In this document: positions 1 to 6,637 of the stretch, piece after piece
Numbering within the stretch: position 1 is the first letter of the stretch
How the letters are laid out: every line of letters begins with the position of its first letter
NCBI GenBank assembly: GCA_028708945.1
Contig: JAQVXV010000022.1
Coordinates: forward strand, 1 to 11,760
DNA length: 11,760 nt
Source of the DNA: Bacilli bacterium
GTDB taxonomy: Bacteria; Bacillota_I; Bacilli_A; RF39; UBA660
Direction: 5' to 3'
The notes under the pieces: generated by a model
The model's input: the letters and a program-made list of their open reading frames with translations, nothing else
Database searches by the model: none
Told to the model about the DNA's origin: nothing
Translations under genes and position numbers: made by a program

Positions 1-1198
1 TTCTTGCTATTGGTTTATTTGTTGGAATAGATATAACATACATATTGTATATTTCTCTAAACTCCTCTTCTTCTGTTTTAGCAGTACCAGTCATCCCTGA
101 TAGTTTGTTATACATTCTAAATAAATTTTGGAAAGTAATTGTTGCTAAAGTTTTAGTTTCTTGTTGTATCTCTACACCTTCTTTAGCCTCTATTGCTTGA
201 TGCAATCCATCCGAATATTGACGACCATGCATTAAACGACCTGTAAATGGGTCTACAATAATGATTTTCCCTTCTTCAATTACATAATCAATATCAATTT
301 TCATCGAATAATTAGCTTTCAAAGATTGATTTATAAAATGTACTAAACTTGTATGTTGAATATCAAATAAATTAGTTATCTTAAAAGCTTGTTCTGCTTT
401 ATCAACACCAACTTTATCTAAAACAACAGATTTAGTTTTCTCATCATATATATAACCGTTATTTTCTTTTAAACCTTTTACAAAATGGTCAGCTTGAATA
501 TATAAGTTGGCACTTGTCATAGCACCACCTGAAATAATTAAAGGTGTTCTTGCTTCATCGATTAAAACAGAGTCAACTTCATCGACTATTGCATAATGAA
601 GTCCTCTTTGTACACGATCAACAGACCTTACAACCATATTATCTCTTAAGTAATCAAACCCTAATTCATTATTAGTGGTATATGTAATATCACAATTATA
701 AGCTTCTTTTTTTTCTTTAGGATTCATTTCACGATTGTTAACTCCAACTGATAGCCCTAGAAAAGAATATATAGCTCCCATCCATTCAGCATTACGACTT
801 GTTAAGTAATCATTAACCGTAATAACATGAACTCCTTTTTCTTCTAAAGCATTTAAATATGCTGCAAAAGTGGTTACAAGAGTCTTTCCTTCACCTGTTT
901 TTAATTCAGCTATATTGCCTTGATGAATTGCTATTGCACCTAATAATTGGCTGTAGAAAGCCTTTTCACCTAAGGTACGATATCCTACTTCTCTTACTAC
1001 TGCATATGCTTCTGGTAAAATATCATCTAAAGTCTCACCTTTTGAAAGTCTTTCCTTAAATTCATTGGTTTTATTTTTTAATTCATCGTCGCTCAATTTA
1101 GAGGTTTCAGAATCTAATGCTTCTATCTTATCAGCAATTATTTTAAATTGTTCTAATGCTTTATATTCATGATCAAATATCTTTTTTAAAAAATTCAT
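1..1198 (-). CDS. secA: Preprotein translocase ATPase SecA, N-terminal part (partial)
   Basis: SecA is the motor ATPase that pushes unfolded preproteins through the SecYEG channel at the membrane. About 399 codons are visible and the frame is still open at the left edge, so roughly the second half of the usual 780-840 residues is missing. Seen in the translation: N-terminal MNFLKKIFD, Walker A KTGEGKT near residues 100-106, the [17 protein letters not shown] stretch, the DEVD Walker B box at about 206-209 followed by [15 protein letters not shown], a preprotein cross-linking region, then KLSGMTGTA beginning the second helicase domain. The ATG at 1196-1198 is chosen because AAAGGA lies 8 bases upstream. 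An in-frame ATG 9 bases earlier sits directly on that Shine-Dalgarno and is less likely. It lies downstream of hpf on the same strand, the usual Firmicutes order. Identification is secure. Confidence 0.97.
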   Translation of the reverse strand, partial: MNFLKKIFDHEYKALEQFKIIADKIEALDSETSKLSDDELKNKTNEFKERLSKGETLDDILPEAYAVVREVGYRTLGEKAFYSQLLGAIAIHQGNIAELKTGEGKTLVTTFAAYLNALEEKGVHVITVNDYLTSRNAEWMGAIYSFLGLSVGVNNREMNPKEKKEAYNCDITYTTNNELGFDYLRDNMVVRSVDRVQRGLHYAIVDEVDSVLIDEARTPLIISGGAMTSANLYIQADHFVKGLKENNGYIYDEKTKSVVLDKVGVDKAEQAFKITNLFDIQHTSLVHFINQSLKANYSMKIDIDYVIEEGKIIIVDPFTGRLMHGRQYSDGLHQAIEAKEGVEIQQETKTLATITFQNLFRMYNKLSGMTGTAKTEEEEFREIYNMYVISIPTNKPIAR

Positions 1199-1260
1199 CT
1201 TGTTCATCCTTTCATCATATTCTATTTTATCAAAAAAATCGCTTTTTTAAAAGCAAAATT

Positions 1261-1287
1261 AAAAAAACCGTTTAAACGGTTTATTTT
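1261..1287 (-). terminator. Intrinsic terminator after hpf
   Basis: A perfect palindrome (AAACCG, TTTAAA centre, CGGTTT; 1265-1282) is followed on the minus strand by a run of seven T. It overlaps the hpf stop codon (TAA at 1281-1283). The next 60 bases to secA contain a second weak GCTTTT/AAAAGC hairpin and AT-rich promoter-like sequence (TAGAAT at 1219-1224) without a clear -35, so secA may have its own promoter, receive read-through, or both. Confidence 0.75.
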
Positions 1288-1811
1288 AAATCCATTATTC
1301 CATAATTACCATCTTTACGACGATATAATATAGCGATATTTCCTGTGTCAGCATATTTGAAAGCAAAAAACTCATGTCCTAATAATTCCATTTGGAGCAA
1401 TGCTTCTTCCTCACACATAGGTTTCATATCTATAACTTTTCTTTTTACAATCGTTTTTTCTTCTTCATGAGGTTCTTCGATATTTTCAAATTTTAACTCA
1501 AAAACTTTGTCTATTTTATTTCTTTTGCTCATTCTTGTTTTATTTTTGCGAATTTGTCTTTCTAATTTCTCGACAACTAAGTCTACAGCAGCATACAAGT
1601 CTTTGTTTCTTACCTCTGCTCTTAGAATTAATTTTTTAACAGGAATAGTGACTTCTACAATACGGTCAATATCACGAATTCTTACAATCACTGTTGCACT
1701 TAATTCATCGGAATTTTCAAAATATTTCTCGATTTTTCCTATTTTTTCCTCAATATATACTTTGATTGCGGGCGTTAATTGAATATTTTTACCACGTATA
1801 TTTAACTTCAT
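1281..1811 (-). CDS. hpf: Long-form ribosome hibernation-promoting factor HPF
   Basis: HPF binds the 30S decoding centre and, in its long form, dimerises 70S ribosomes into inactive 100S particles during stress or stationary phase. The 176-residue length fits the long form. Residues 1-100 are the S30AE/YfiA-type beta-alpha domain, beginning MKLNIRGKNIQLTPAIKVYIEEK and with a basic helix (RQIRKNKTRMSKRNK). After a Glu-rich linker, residues about 120-176 are the C-terminal dimerisation domain, with the family hallmarks KPMCEEEALLQMELLGHEFF and YRRKDGNYG. The ATG is preceded by AGGAGG seven bases upstream. It has its own promoter and terminator and sits just upstream of secA. No residue looks abnormal. 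Confidence is high from the full-length family pattern. Confidence 0.96.
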   Translation of the reverse strand: MKLNIRGKNIQLTPAIKVYIEEKIGKIEKYFENSDELSATVIVRIRDIDRIVEVTIPVKKLILRAEVRNKDLYAAVDLVVEKLERQIRKNKTRMSKRNKIDKVFELKFENIEEPHEEEKTIVKRKVIDMKPMCEEEALLQMELLGHEFFAFKYADTGNIAILYRRKDGNYGIMDLK

Positions 1812-1831
1812 ATGTCATTCCTCCTATACTA

Positions 1832-1840
1832 ATTATATCA
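1832..1840 (-). promoter_or_regulatory. Extended -10 promoter of hpf
   Basis: TGATATAAT reads as an extended -10 (TGN-TATAAT; hexamer at 1832-1837) about 20 bases before the hpf start. Upstream is a long T-tract with TTGTTT at a short 15-base spacing, so the -35 is weak and recognition would lean on the extended -10. I see no CtsR/SigB-type element. Confidence 0.5.
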
Positions 1841-1877
1841 TAATTAAAAAAAAAACAATACTTATAAAATTTTTTAC

Positions 1878-1900
1878 AAAAAAAAGTCATAAAGACTTTT
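1878..1900 (-). terminator. Intrinsic terminator after the cold-shock gene
   Basis: Stem AAAAGTC/GACTTTT (7 bp, 5-base loop) is followed by a T-run on the minus strand. It starts 3 bases after the csp stop codon and separates csp from hpf. Confidence 0.75.
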
Positions 1901-1902
1901 GA

Positions 1903-2115
1903 TTATACTAAAGATGGTTTAATTTCAACTACATTTTTTGCTTGTAATCCTTTATCCGTCCTTATAAGTTCAAACTCTACATGTTGTCCTTCAACTAATG
2001 TTTTATAACCTTCAGATAGAATAGAACTATAATGAATGAAAATATCTTCACCTTCTTTGTATTCGATAAAACCATACCCCTTATCATTGTTAAACCATTT
2101 AACTTTACCTCGCAT
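1903..2115 (-). CDS. Cold-shock domain protein (CspA family)
   Basis: This is a 70-residue single OB-fold RNA/ssDNA chaperone that melts mRNA structure. The start MRGKVKWFNNDKGYGFIEY contains the RNP1-type motif (KGYGFI, residues 12-17), and DIFIHYS (about 24-30) is the RNP2-type motif. The conserved GQ.VEFE segment and the C-terminal KGLQAKNV strand are present, so the domain is complete and of usual length. GGGAG lies 8 bases before the ATG. The gene is monocistronic, with a near-consensus promoter and a strong terminator. Whether it is cold-induced cannot be told: the predicted 5' UTR is only about 30 bases, unlike the long thermosensing leader of E. coli cspA. Confidence 0.95.
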   Translation of the reverse strand: MRGKVKWFNNDKGYGFIEYKEGEDIFIHYSSILSEGYKTLVEGQHVEFELIRTDKGLQAKNVVEIKPSLV

Positions 2116-2150
2116 ATTAAAATCTCCCTTCCTTATTGGCTTACAATTTT

Positions 2151-2179
2151 AATATACTATTTTGGATATTGACTTTCAA
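2151..2179 (-). promoter_or_regulatory. Sigma-A-type promoter of the cold-shock gene
   Basis: TTGAAA (-35, 2174-2179) and TATATT (-10, 2151-2156) are separated by exactly 17 bases. This is the best housekeeping-type promoter in the window and predicts a start near 2144, about 30 bases before the ATG. Confidence 0.65.
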
Positions 2180-2231
2180 GAAATATGAAACCCAAAAAAT
2201 CGACATATTTTGCAAAAAGAGAGTTATTTAT

Positions 2232-2254
2232 AAAAAAAAAGACTATTTGTCTTT
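2232..2254 (-). terminator. Intrinsic terminator after the SPFH operon
   Basis: Stem AAAGAC/GTCTTT with an AAATA loop is followed by a T-run on the minus strand. The SPFH stop codon (TAG, 2243-2245) lies inside the hairpin. A T-run also follows in the plus direction, so it could work both ways. Confidence 0.7.
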
Positions 2255-2992
2255 ATTTTTTTTAATACCATCAATTGCTCTTAATATTTCTAACGGAACA
2301 GCAAAGATGATTGTATTTGATTGATCGGAACTAACATCATTTAAAGTTGATAAAGTTCTTAAATGTAGTGATCCTGGCGAATTACCTAATATTTCTGCAG
2401 CTTTTGCTAAATTACTAGCAGCCTCTACTTCACCTTGTGCTTTAGTAATAACTGCTGTTTTTTCTCTTTCTGCTTCTGCAGCTTTTGCAATAACTCTCTT
2501 CATTTCCTCGGGTAATGAAACATCTTTAAGTTCAACGTTTTCTACTTTTATTCCCCAATTGTCTGTAGCTTCATCAATTACTCGACATATTTCTGAAGAT
2601 ATTTTTTCTCTTTCACTTAAAAGTTCATCTAAAGTTACTGATCCTACAATATTTCTCATCGTTGTTTGCGCTAATTGACTAACTGCATAATAGAAATTTT
2701 CAACTTCTAAAATAGCTTTAGATGCATCAAAAACCTTATAGTAAATTACTGCATTGATCCTTATTGAAACATTATCTTTAGATATCGTCTCCTGTTCTGG
2801 AACATCAACTGCTTTTGTTCTAATGTCTACTTTACGATAAGATTGAAAAATCGGTATTATCATTCTCCATCCTGGTTCTAATATCTTAGTGAATTTCCCA
2901 AATGAAAATAATATTCCTCTTTCATATTCGTTTATTTGTTTAATTGAACTTAAAATTAAAATTATTGCTACTATTAATAAAAATACATCCAT
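2243..2992 (-). CDS. SPFH/band 7 (slipin-like) membrane protein
   Basis: Slipins are stomatin relatives that oligomerise on the inner face of the membrane and organise membrane domains or regulate membrane proteases. One N-terminal membrane segment (residues 1-18) is followed by the SPFH domain: NEYERGILFSFGKF, EPGWRMIIPIF, a KVDIRTKAVDVPEQE strand, then YYKVFDA and the LDELLSEREKI signature. A helical region with KAAEAEREKTAVITKAQGE is next, and the C-terminal NTIIFAVPLEIL strand is typical of slipins. At 249 residues it is close to the usual slipin size. AAGGAGG lies 7 bases before the ATG and only 15 bases separate it from the upstream membrane-protein gene, so it is the last gene of a three-gene operon. 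No NfeD-type partner is seen nearby, although many bacterial slipins have one. Confidence 0.92.
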   Translation of the reverse strand: MDVFLLIVAIILILSSIKQINEYERGILFSFGKFTKILEPGWRMIIPIFQSYRKVDIRTKAVDVPEQETISKDNVSIRINAVIYYKVFDASKAILEVENFYYAVSQLAQTTMRNIVGSVTLDELLSEREKISSEICRVIDEATDNWGIKVENVELKDVSLPEEMKRVIAKAAEAEREKTAVITKAQGEVEAASNLAKAAEILGNSPGSLHLRTLSTLNDVSSDQSNTIIFAVPLEILRAIDGIKKNKDK

Positions 2993-3007
2993 AAATTTAC
3001 CTCCTTA

Positions 3008-3901
3008 TTAAATTATACTCTTTTCACCGGTTTTTTCAATTGTAATTTTCCTATTTATATTAATCTTTTTATATAAATAAATTAATAGAGAACCTATTAT
3101 TAAAGATATTATACTGATACTTAGGGCTAATGAATCCATTTTTCCCTTAACAGAATCAATTATATAAAAATCGTAATCTAGATTATTCTGAGCTAGAGTA
3201 AATAAAAATAAAGATAATAACCATACTGCTAAATATATAATTCCTAATCCTAAGGAAACAAATCCAGATATTTCTATGGGCGCTACTAGATCGTAGTTTA
3301 TAAGTGCTATTAAAAGCATAAGAACAAATACAATCACTATTAATATAATTACATATTCATTATCATTTGAGAAATCAATTGATTTTTCCACCCATACCTT
3401 AATATCGTCTTCAATAAATTTATCATCTGCCATCATTTTTTCAGAGTTCTCAATTATTTCTAAAACTACATTATTTAATGTTTCGCGTTGATTGTTATTT
3501 AGTTTTTCTTTTTTATTTATTTTATTAATTAAATCTGATTGTAAATCTTCTGATTTAGAAAAATTATAATTTTTTTCTGTTAAACCGATAGTTTTACTTA
3601 TTATATTGGTAAAATATAAATCAGTTTCTCTCTTTATTTTTGATTTGTTTACTATTTCAACTAAATCATCTTTGCCCATTTTTAAATTAAGATTACTATA
3701 TAAATTATTTATCAAGTTCACATTGCCTTCATAATCAAAACCACTCGAAATGACGTTTTTAGCTTTTATAACTTGATATACCGTATTTTCACTGACAATA
3801 TTTTTAAATATTATTAGTGTTGTAACCATAATCAGTGCAATTAACATAATAAATCCTAAAATCCAATTACAAATTTTAACAATAATTTTAAATAATTTCA
3901 T
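3008..3901 (-). CDS. Uncharacterised four-TM membrane protein of the SPFH operon
   Basis: I do not recognise a family. The 297-residue protein has an N-terminal membrane helix (about 10-33). A hydrophilic region of about 145 residues rich in Asn, Lys, Asp and Glu (35-180) follows. Three more membrane helices lie at about 183-205, 213-238 and 257-281, with a basic tail. If the N-terminus is cytoplasmic, the long soluble part is outside the cell, but topology is inferred from hydrophobicity and charge only. The ATG at 3901 is preferred: GAGGTG lies just upstream, whereas the longer reading would start at a GTG (3907) that is itself part of that Shine-Dalgarno. The gene sits 14 bases after the Cys-rich protein gene and 15 bases before the slipin gene, suggesting the three act together at the membrane. 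Confidence 0.8.
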   Translation of the reverse strand: MKLFKIIVKICNWILGFIMLIALIMVTTLIIFKNIVSENTVYQVIKAKNVISSGFDYEGNVNLINNLYSNLNLKMGKDDLVEIVNKSKIKRETDLYFTNIISKTIGLTEKNYNFSKSEDLQSDLINKINKKEKLNNNQRETLNNVVLEIIENSEKMMADDKFIEDDIKVWVEKSIDFSNDNEYVIILIVIVFVLMLLIALINYDLVAPIEISGFVSLGLGIIYLAVWLLSLFLFTLAQNNLDYDFYIIDSVKGKMDSLALSISIISLIIGSLLIYLYKKININRKITIEKTGEKSII

Positions 3902-3915
3902 AAACACCTCACAAC

Positions 3916-4671
3916 TTACTTATTGCACACATTTTTGTCTAAAATATCTAAAGTTCCAATATAGTTTTTTTCTTTACAAATCAAAATAGCGTATTCATCA
4001 CCTTTATATAAAGTGTAACCATCTTTTACTTCTTCTTTAAGATCAGCGTGAATGGCTAAATCTTTTAAATTATTGCTGCCTTCTGCTAAGTATTTAATTA
4101 AATTTATTTTTTGACTTCCTTTTTGTAATTTAACACTATCTAAACAATAAGTATATAAATCATTAGCAGAATTTTCATTGCTTATTTGATACTTTATTGT
4201 TTTACATTTATCAGATTTATCAACTGAAATTTGAAATTTTTCTTCTCTTATAAAAGATAACCCTGATTTAATTAAAGAATCAATACTTATAGTTTTATTT
4301 TCTAAAGCCTCTTTTACAGTTTGTTTTTTATTATTTTTTTTAATAAACGTTGTTGCATTTTTAATACAAGGATAATAATATTTATAATTTTCATCTTCAT
4401 AAAATAGTTCTAAAGCTTCAGCACATATTTCTGTCTCATCGATTATTACAAAATCCACATCTTTAGGACATATAATATTTTCATTAAAAACAACATTAGA
4501 ATTACAAATATCAACTTGGTAGAAAAGTCCTTTATATGTTTTAATATTGTCCTTAGTTTCTTTAATTGCTAAAAAAGGAATTTTGTTTGATTTAGCAATC
4601 AAATAATCTACCCCAAAAACAGAGACTATTACTAATATTAAAATGATTAAAAATATATAATTTTTTTTCAT
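3916..4671 (-). CDS. Uncharacterised membrane-anchored exported protein with eight cysteines
   Basis: No family is recognised with confidence. The 251-residue product (ATG at 4671, MKKNYIF) has one N-terminal hydrophobic helix (about 5-24) with no lipobox cysteine, so it is probably a membrane-tethered extracytoplasmic protein. The soluble part has eight cysteines (residues about 56, 68, 83, 102, 156, 176, 232, 249), an even number compatible with disulfides. A middle segment (about 99-140; YYYPCIKN..TFIKK then TVKEAL and ISIDSLIKSGL) looks like a small alpha/beta module. The longer frame to 4689 is rejected because AAGAGGTG, the natural ribosome site, lies between the two ATGs, 4 bases before the chosen one. 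It is the first gene of the operon with the four-TM protein and the slipin, and it diverges from the deacetylase gene. Confidence 0.8.
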   Translation of the reverse strand: MKKNYIFLIILILVIVSVFGVDYLIAKSNKIPFLAIKETKDNIKTYKGLFYQVDICNSNVVFNENIICPKDVDFVIIDETEICAEALELFYEDENYKYYYPCIKNATTFIKKNNKKQTVKEALENKTISIDSLIKSGLSFIREEKFQISVDKSDKCKTIKYQISNENSANDLYTYCLDSVKLQKGSQKINLIKYLAEGSNNLKDLAIHADLKEEVKDGYTLYKGDEYAILICKEKNYIGTLDILDKNVCNK

Positions 4672-4687
4672 AAGACACCTCTTATAC

Positions 4688-4696
4688 ATTATATCA
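4688..4696 (-). promoter_or_regulatory. Extended -10 promoter of the exported protein/SPFH operon
   Basis: TGATATAAT (hexamer 4688-4693) lies about 17 bases before the ATG at 4671. No good -35 is present at 16-18 bases, so it would act as an extended -10 promoter. It faces away from the deacetylase gene in a 109-base divergent region. Confidence 0.45.
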
Positions 4697-4701
4697 AATT
4701 A

Positions 4702-4731
4702 TTACCAATTTTAACATAAGATATATATAAT
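4702..4731 (+). promoter_or_regulatory. Candidate promoter of the deacetylase gene
   Basis: TTACCA (4702-4707) and TATAAT (4726-4731) are spaced 18 bases apart. Two further TATAAT hexamers (4749-4754, 4760-4765) lie closer to the gene but lack a -35, so which is used is uncertain. The divergent region is nearly pure A/T, which makes chance matches common. Confidence 0.3.
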
Positions 4732-4780
4732 TGTTATAGATTTTAGATTATAATTAAGTTATAATAAAAGTGGTGATTGT

Positions 4781-6013
4781 ATGATTAAAAAATTTAAATG
4801 GCATCGTCTTTTTATTCTTATTTTAGGTATTTTAGTATTTATAGTAGGATTTTGGTTTTTAATAACTTCTAATCAAAATATTAAAATGATTTATTTAATA
4901 AATATGGATATTGAAGAAGTAATCGAATATGCTAAAAAAAATAAAATTGATTATGAAATTATTGAAGAATATAGTGAAGATATAGAAAAAAATAAAGTCA
5001 TTGCTCAAAATATAAAAGAAAAGACTATAGTGAATGAAAAACTTATCATTAAAGTTTCATTAGGGCCTAAACCTGTTGATATATATAAAAAATTGGGCGT
5101 TAATGAATTAGGCAGGGTCCCAATTATGATGTACCATGGAATTCACAATATGAAAAATGAACAAACTTTATATACGGGTGGTAATGTAGATAACGAGGGA
5201 TATAATCGAACTACTGAAGCTTTTAGAGCCGATTTAGAATTTTATTATCAAAACGATTATCGAATGATTAAATTAAACGACTACATAAATGGCAATATAG
5301 ATGTTGATTTAGGTAAAAGTCCTATTGTTTTAACCTTTGATGATGGATCTGAAAACAATATTAAAGTTACAGGATTAGATAATAAGGGTAATATTATTAT
5401 TGATCCTAATAGTGCAGTTGGAATTTTAGAAGAGTTTAAAAACAAATATCCCGACTATAATGTAACAGCAACTTTCTTTTTAAATATTGGTTTATTTGAA
5501 CAGCTAAAATACAATGAAAAAATATTAAAATGGTTAGTTGAGAATAATTATGACATTGGCAATCATACATATGGTCATATTAATTTTACGAATGTTAATA
5601 AAACTGAAACCCAAAAACAAGTTGCAACTGTTTATCAGAAATTAGATGAAATTATAAAAGATAAATATGTAAAAATAGTATCACTTCCTTATGGTTCACC
5701 ATTTAAAAAAAGTCACGATAATTTTGATTTTATATTAAATGGTAAATATAATGACTATAGTTATAAAACTGATGCTACTTTAAGAGTTGGATGGGAAAGT
5801 GACTATTCTCCATTTAGTACTGATTTTGACAAAACTTTCATTAAAAGAATCAGAGCTTATGACAATAATGGTAGTGAATTTGATATTGAAATGAACTTTA
5901 AAAGATTAGAATCAAATCGCTATATATCAGATGGAGACAAAAACACAGTTGTTATAAAAAAAGAAAATTTACAGAATTTAATTTCAACTACCAAAAAAAT
6001 TATAAGTTATTAA
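4781..6013 (+). CDS. Membrane-anchored PASTA-like plus NodB (CE4) polysaccharide deacetylase
   Basis: NodB-fold CE4 enzymes remove N- or O-acetyl groups from peptidoglycan, chitin-like or other polysaccharides outside the cell. The 410-residue protein has a basic N-terminus and one membrane helix (about 10-29). A PASTA-like domain (about 42-96) follows: IEEVIEYAKKNKIDY, then KVIAQNIKEKTIVNEKLIIKVSLG, matching the helix, Q.P..G and S.G layout. RVPIMMYHGI (112-121) opens the catalytic part. It contains TFDDGS (185-190; catalytic Asp187, metal Asp188), TATFF (229-233) and the metal-binding HTYGH (His262, His266). It also has LPYGSP (302-307), where the Arg of the usual R.PYG motif is absent. RVGWESDYSPF comes later. 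Metal ligands are intact, so activity is likely; the substrate is unknown. The AAAGTGGTG ribosome site is weak. The gene is alone on the plus strand. Confidence 0.9.
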   Translation: MIKKFKWHRLFILILGILVFIVGFWFLITSNQNIKMIYLINMDIEEVIEYAKKNKIDYEIIEEYSEDIEKNKVIAQNIKEKTIVNEKLIIKVSLGPKPVDIYKKLGVNELGRVPIMMYHGIHNMKNEQTLYTGGNVDNEGYNRTTEAFRADLEFYYQNDYRMIKLNDYINGNIDVDLGKSPIVLTFDDGSENNIKVTGLDNKGNIIIDPNSAVGILEEFKNKYPDYNVTATFFLNIGLFEQLKYNEKILKWLVENNYDIGNHTYGHINFTNVNKTETQKQVATVYQKLDEIIKDKYVKIVSLPYGSPFKKSHDNFDFILNGKYNDYSYKTDATLRVGWESDYSPFSTDFDKTFIKRIRAYDNNGSEFDIEMNFKRLESNRYISDGDKNTVVIKKENLQNLISTTKKIISY

Positions 6014-6015
6014 AA

Positions 6016-6065
6016 AGAGTAATGATAAATTTGTTTTTACAAATTATTATCATTACTCTCTTTTT
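6016..6065. terminator. Bidirectional terminator between convergent genes
   Basis: A long hairpin has a 13-bp outer stem (AGAGTAATGATAA at 6016-6028 with TTATCATTACTCT at 6047-6059) and an inner ATTTG/CAAAT stem. T-runs follow on the plus strand (6061-6067) and on the minus strand (complement of 6012-6016). It would end both the deacetylase and the histidine-phosphatase transcripts. The minus-strand stop codon (6037-6039) falls in the loop. Confidence 0.85.
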
Positions 6066-6588
6066 TTATTTCATATATTAGCATTTGACCATTATCGATT
6101 GAATATTTATCTAATAAATAATCATCAGGAATGCCTTTAAAATAAGCATTAATACAAATAATTACACCATTATGAGTAATTATCAATATATCTTCTTCAT
6201 CGTGTTTAGACCTTAAATCTTCAATAAAAACGATTACTCTTTTATATAGTTCTTTAACTGTTTCAGCTTTGTATTCTCTTTTCGGAAAATAACTCCACCA
6301 ATCTTCTATATCGATACTACTTAATGGTAAATTAATAAAATCCATTGCATCTCTTTCTTCTAAATTTGAAGAAAATTCATAAACCACATTCTTATTATTT
6401 AATATATCTAAAGTAGTCTTAGCCCTTTTTAAAGGCGAAGAATAAATATGATCAAATTTCATATATTTAATTTCATCTGATAGTTTTTCAATTTGTTTTC
6501 GTCCAGAGTCATTTAAATCTTCATCATATAAACCATTTATGCAGTCTTTATAATTTGTTTCTCCAACTCTTACGATATATAATTTCAT
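6037..6588 (-). CDS. Histidine-phosphatase-fold protein lacking the nucleophilic His (RVGET)
   Basis: The fold is that of the phosphoglycerate-mutase/histidine phosphatase superfamily, whose RHG histidine is transiently phosphorylated. The protein has 183 residues. The N-terminus reads MKLYIVRVGETNY, so the canonical RHGET is RVGET. Arg7 is kept, but position 8 is Val (GTT in the coding strand), where His would need two base changes. Other landmarks remain: LNDSGRKQ (25-32), SSPLKRA with Arg55, the acidic LEERD (76-80), and THNGV with His139 in place of the usual SHGG.. motif. Without the nucleophile, ordinary phosphatase or mutase activity is not expected, so it may be a pseudoenzyme or ligand-binding protein. 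The ATG follows a weak GGTGATAAT site and is the natural start, because MKLY begins the first strand. It is monocistronic, between mgtE and the convergent terminator. Confidence 0.88.
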   Translation of the reverse strand: MKLYIVRVGETNYKDCINGLYDEDLNDSGRKQIEKLSDEIKYMKFDHIYSSPLKRAKTTLDILNNKNVVYEFSSNLEERDAMDFINLPLSSIDIEDWWSYFPKREYKAETVKELYKRVIVFIEDLRSKHDEEDILIITHNGVIICINAYFKGIPDDYLLDKYSIDNGQMLIYEIKKESNDNNL

Positions 6589-6603
6589 ATTATCACCGAT
6601 TAT

Positions 6604-6612
6604 ATTATAGCA
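6604..6612 (-). promoter_or_regulatory. Extended -10 promoter of the histidine-phosphatase-like gene
   Basis: TGCTATAAT (hexamer 6604-6609) lies 15 bases before the ATG, and a second TATAAT overlaps it. The predicted transcript would have a leader of only about 9 bases, consistent with the weak ribosome site. The -35 area overlaps the mgtE terminator and has no good hexamer. Confidence 0.35.
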
Positions 6613-6613
6613 T

Positions 6614-6637
6614 AAAAAAATAGACTTACGCCTATTT
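6614..6637 (-). terminator. Intrinsic terminator after mgtE
   Basis: Stem AAATAGGC/GTCTATTT (one G-U pair) is closed by a GUAA tetraloop and followed by seven T on the minus strand. It overlaps the mgtE stop codon (6636-6638). Confidence 0.75.

Noticed and set aside
859..1059. 66-codon plus-strand frame within secA
   Set aside because: Antisense to conserved SecA Walker A sequence; Leu-rich artefact.
1507..1782. 91-codon plus-strand frame inside hpf
   Set aside because: Antisense to a complete, conserved HPF with no ribosome site; a shadow frame.
2136..2324. 62-codon plus-strand frame over the csp promoter and SPFH 3' end
   Set aside because: It runs through a strong minus-strand promoter, a terminator and the end of a real gene, and has no Shine-Dalgarno.
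3902..3907. GTG start two codons upstream of the four-TM protein's ATG
   Set aside because: The GTG is part of the GAGGTG Shine-Dalgarno that serves the ATG at 3901.
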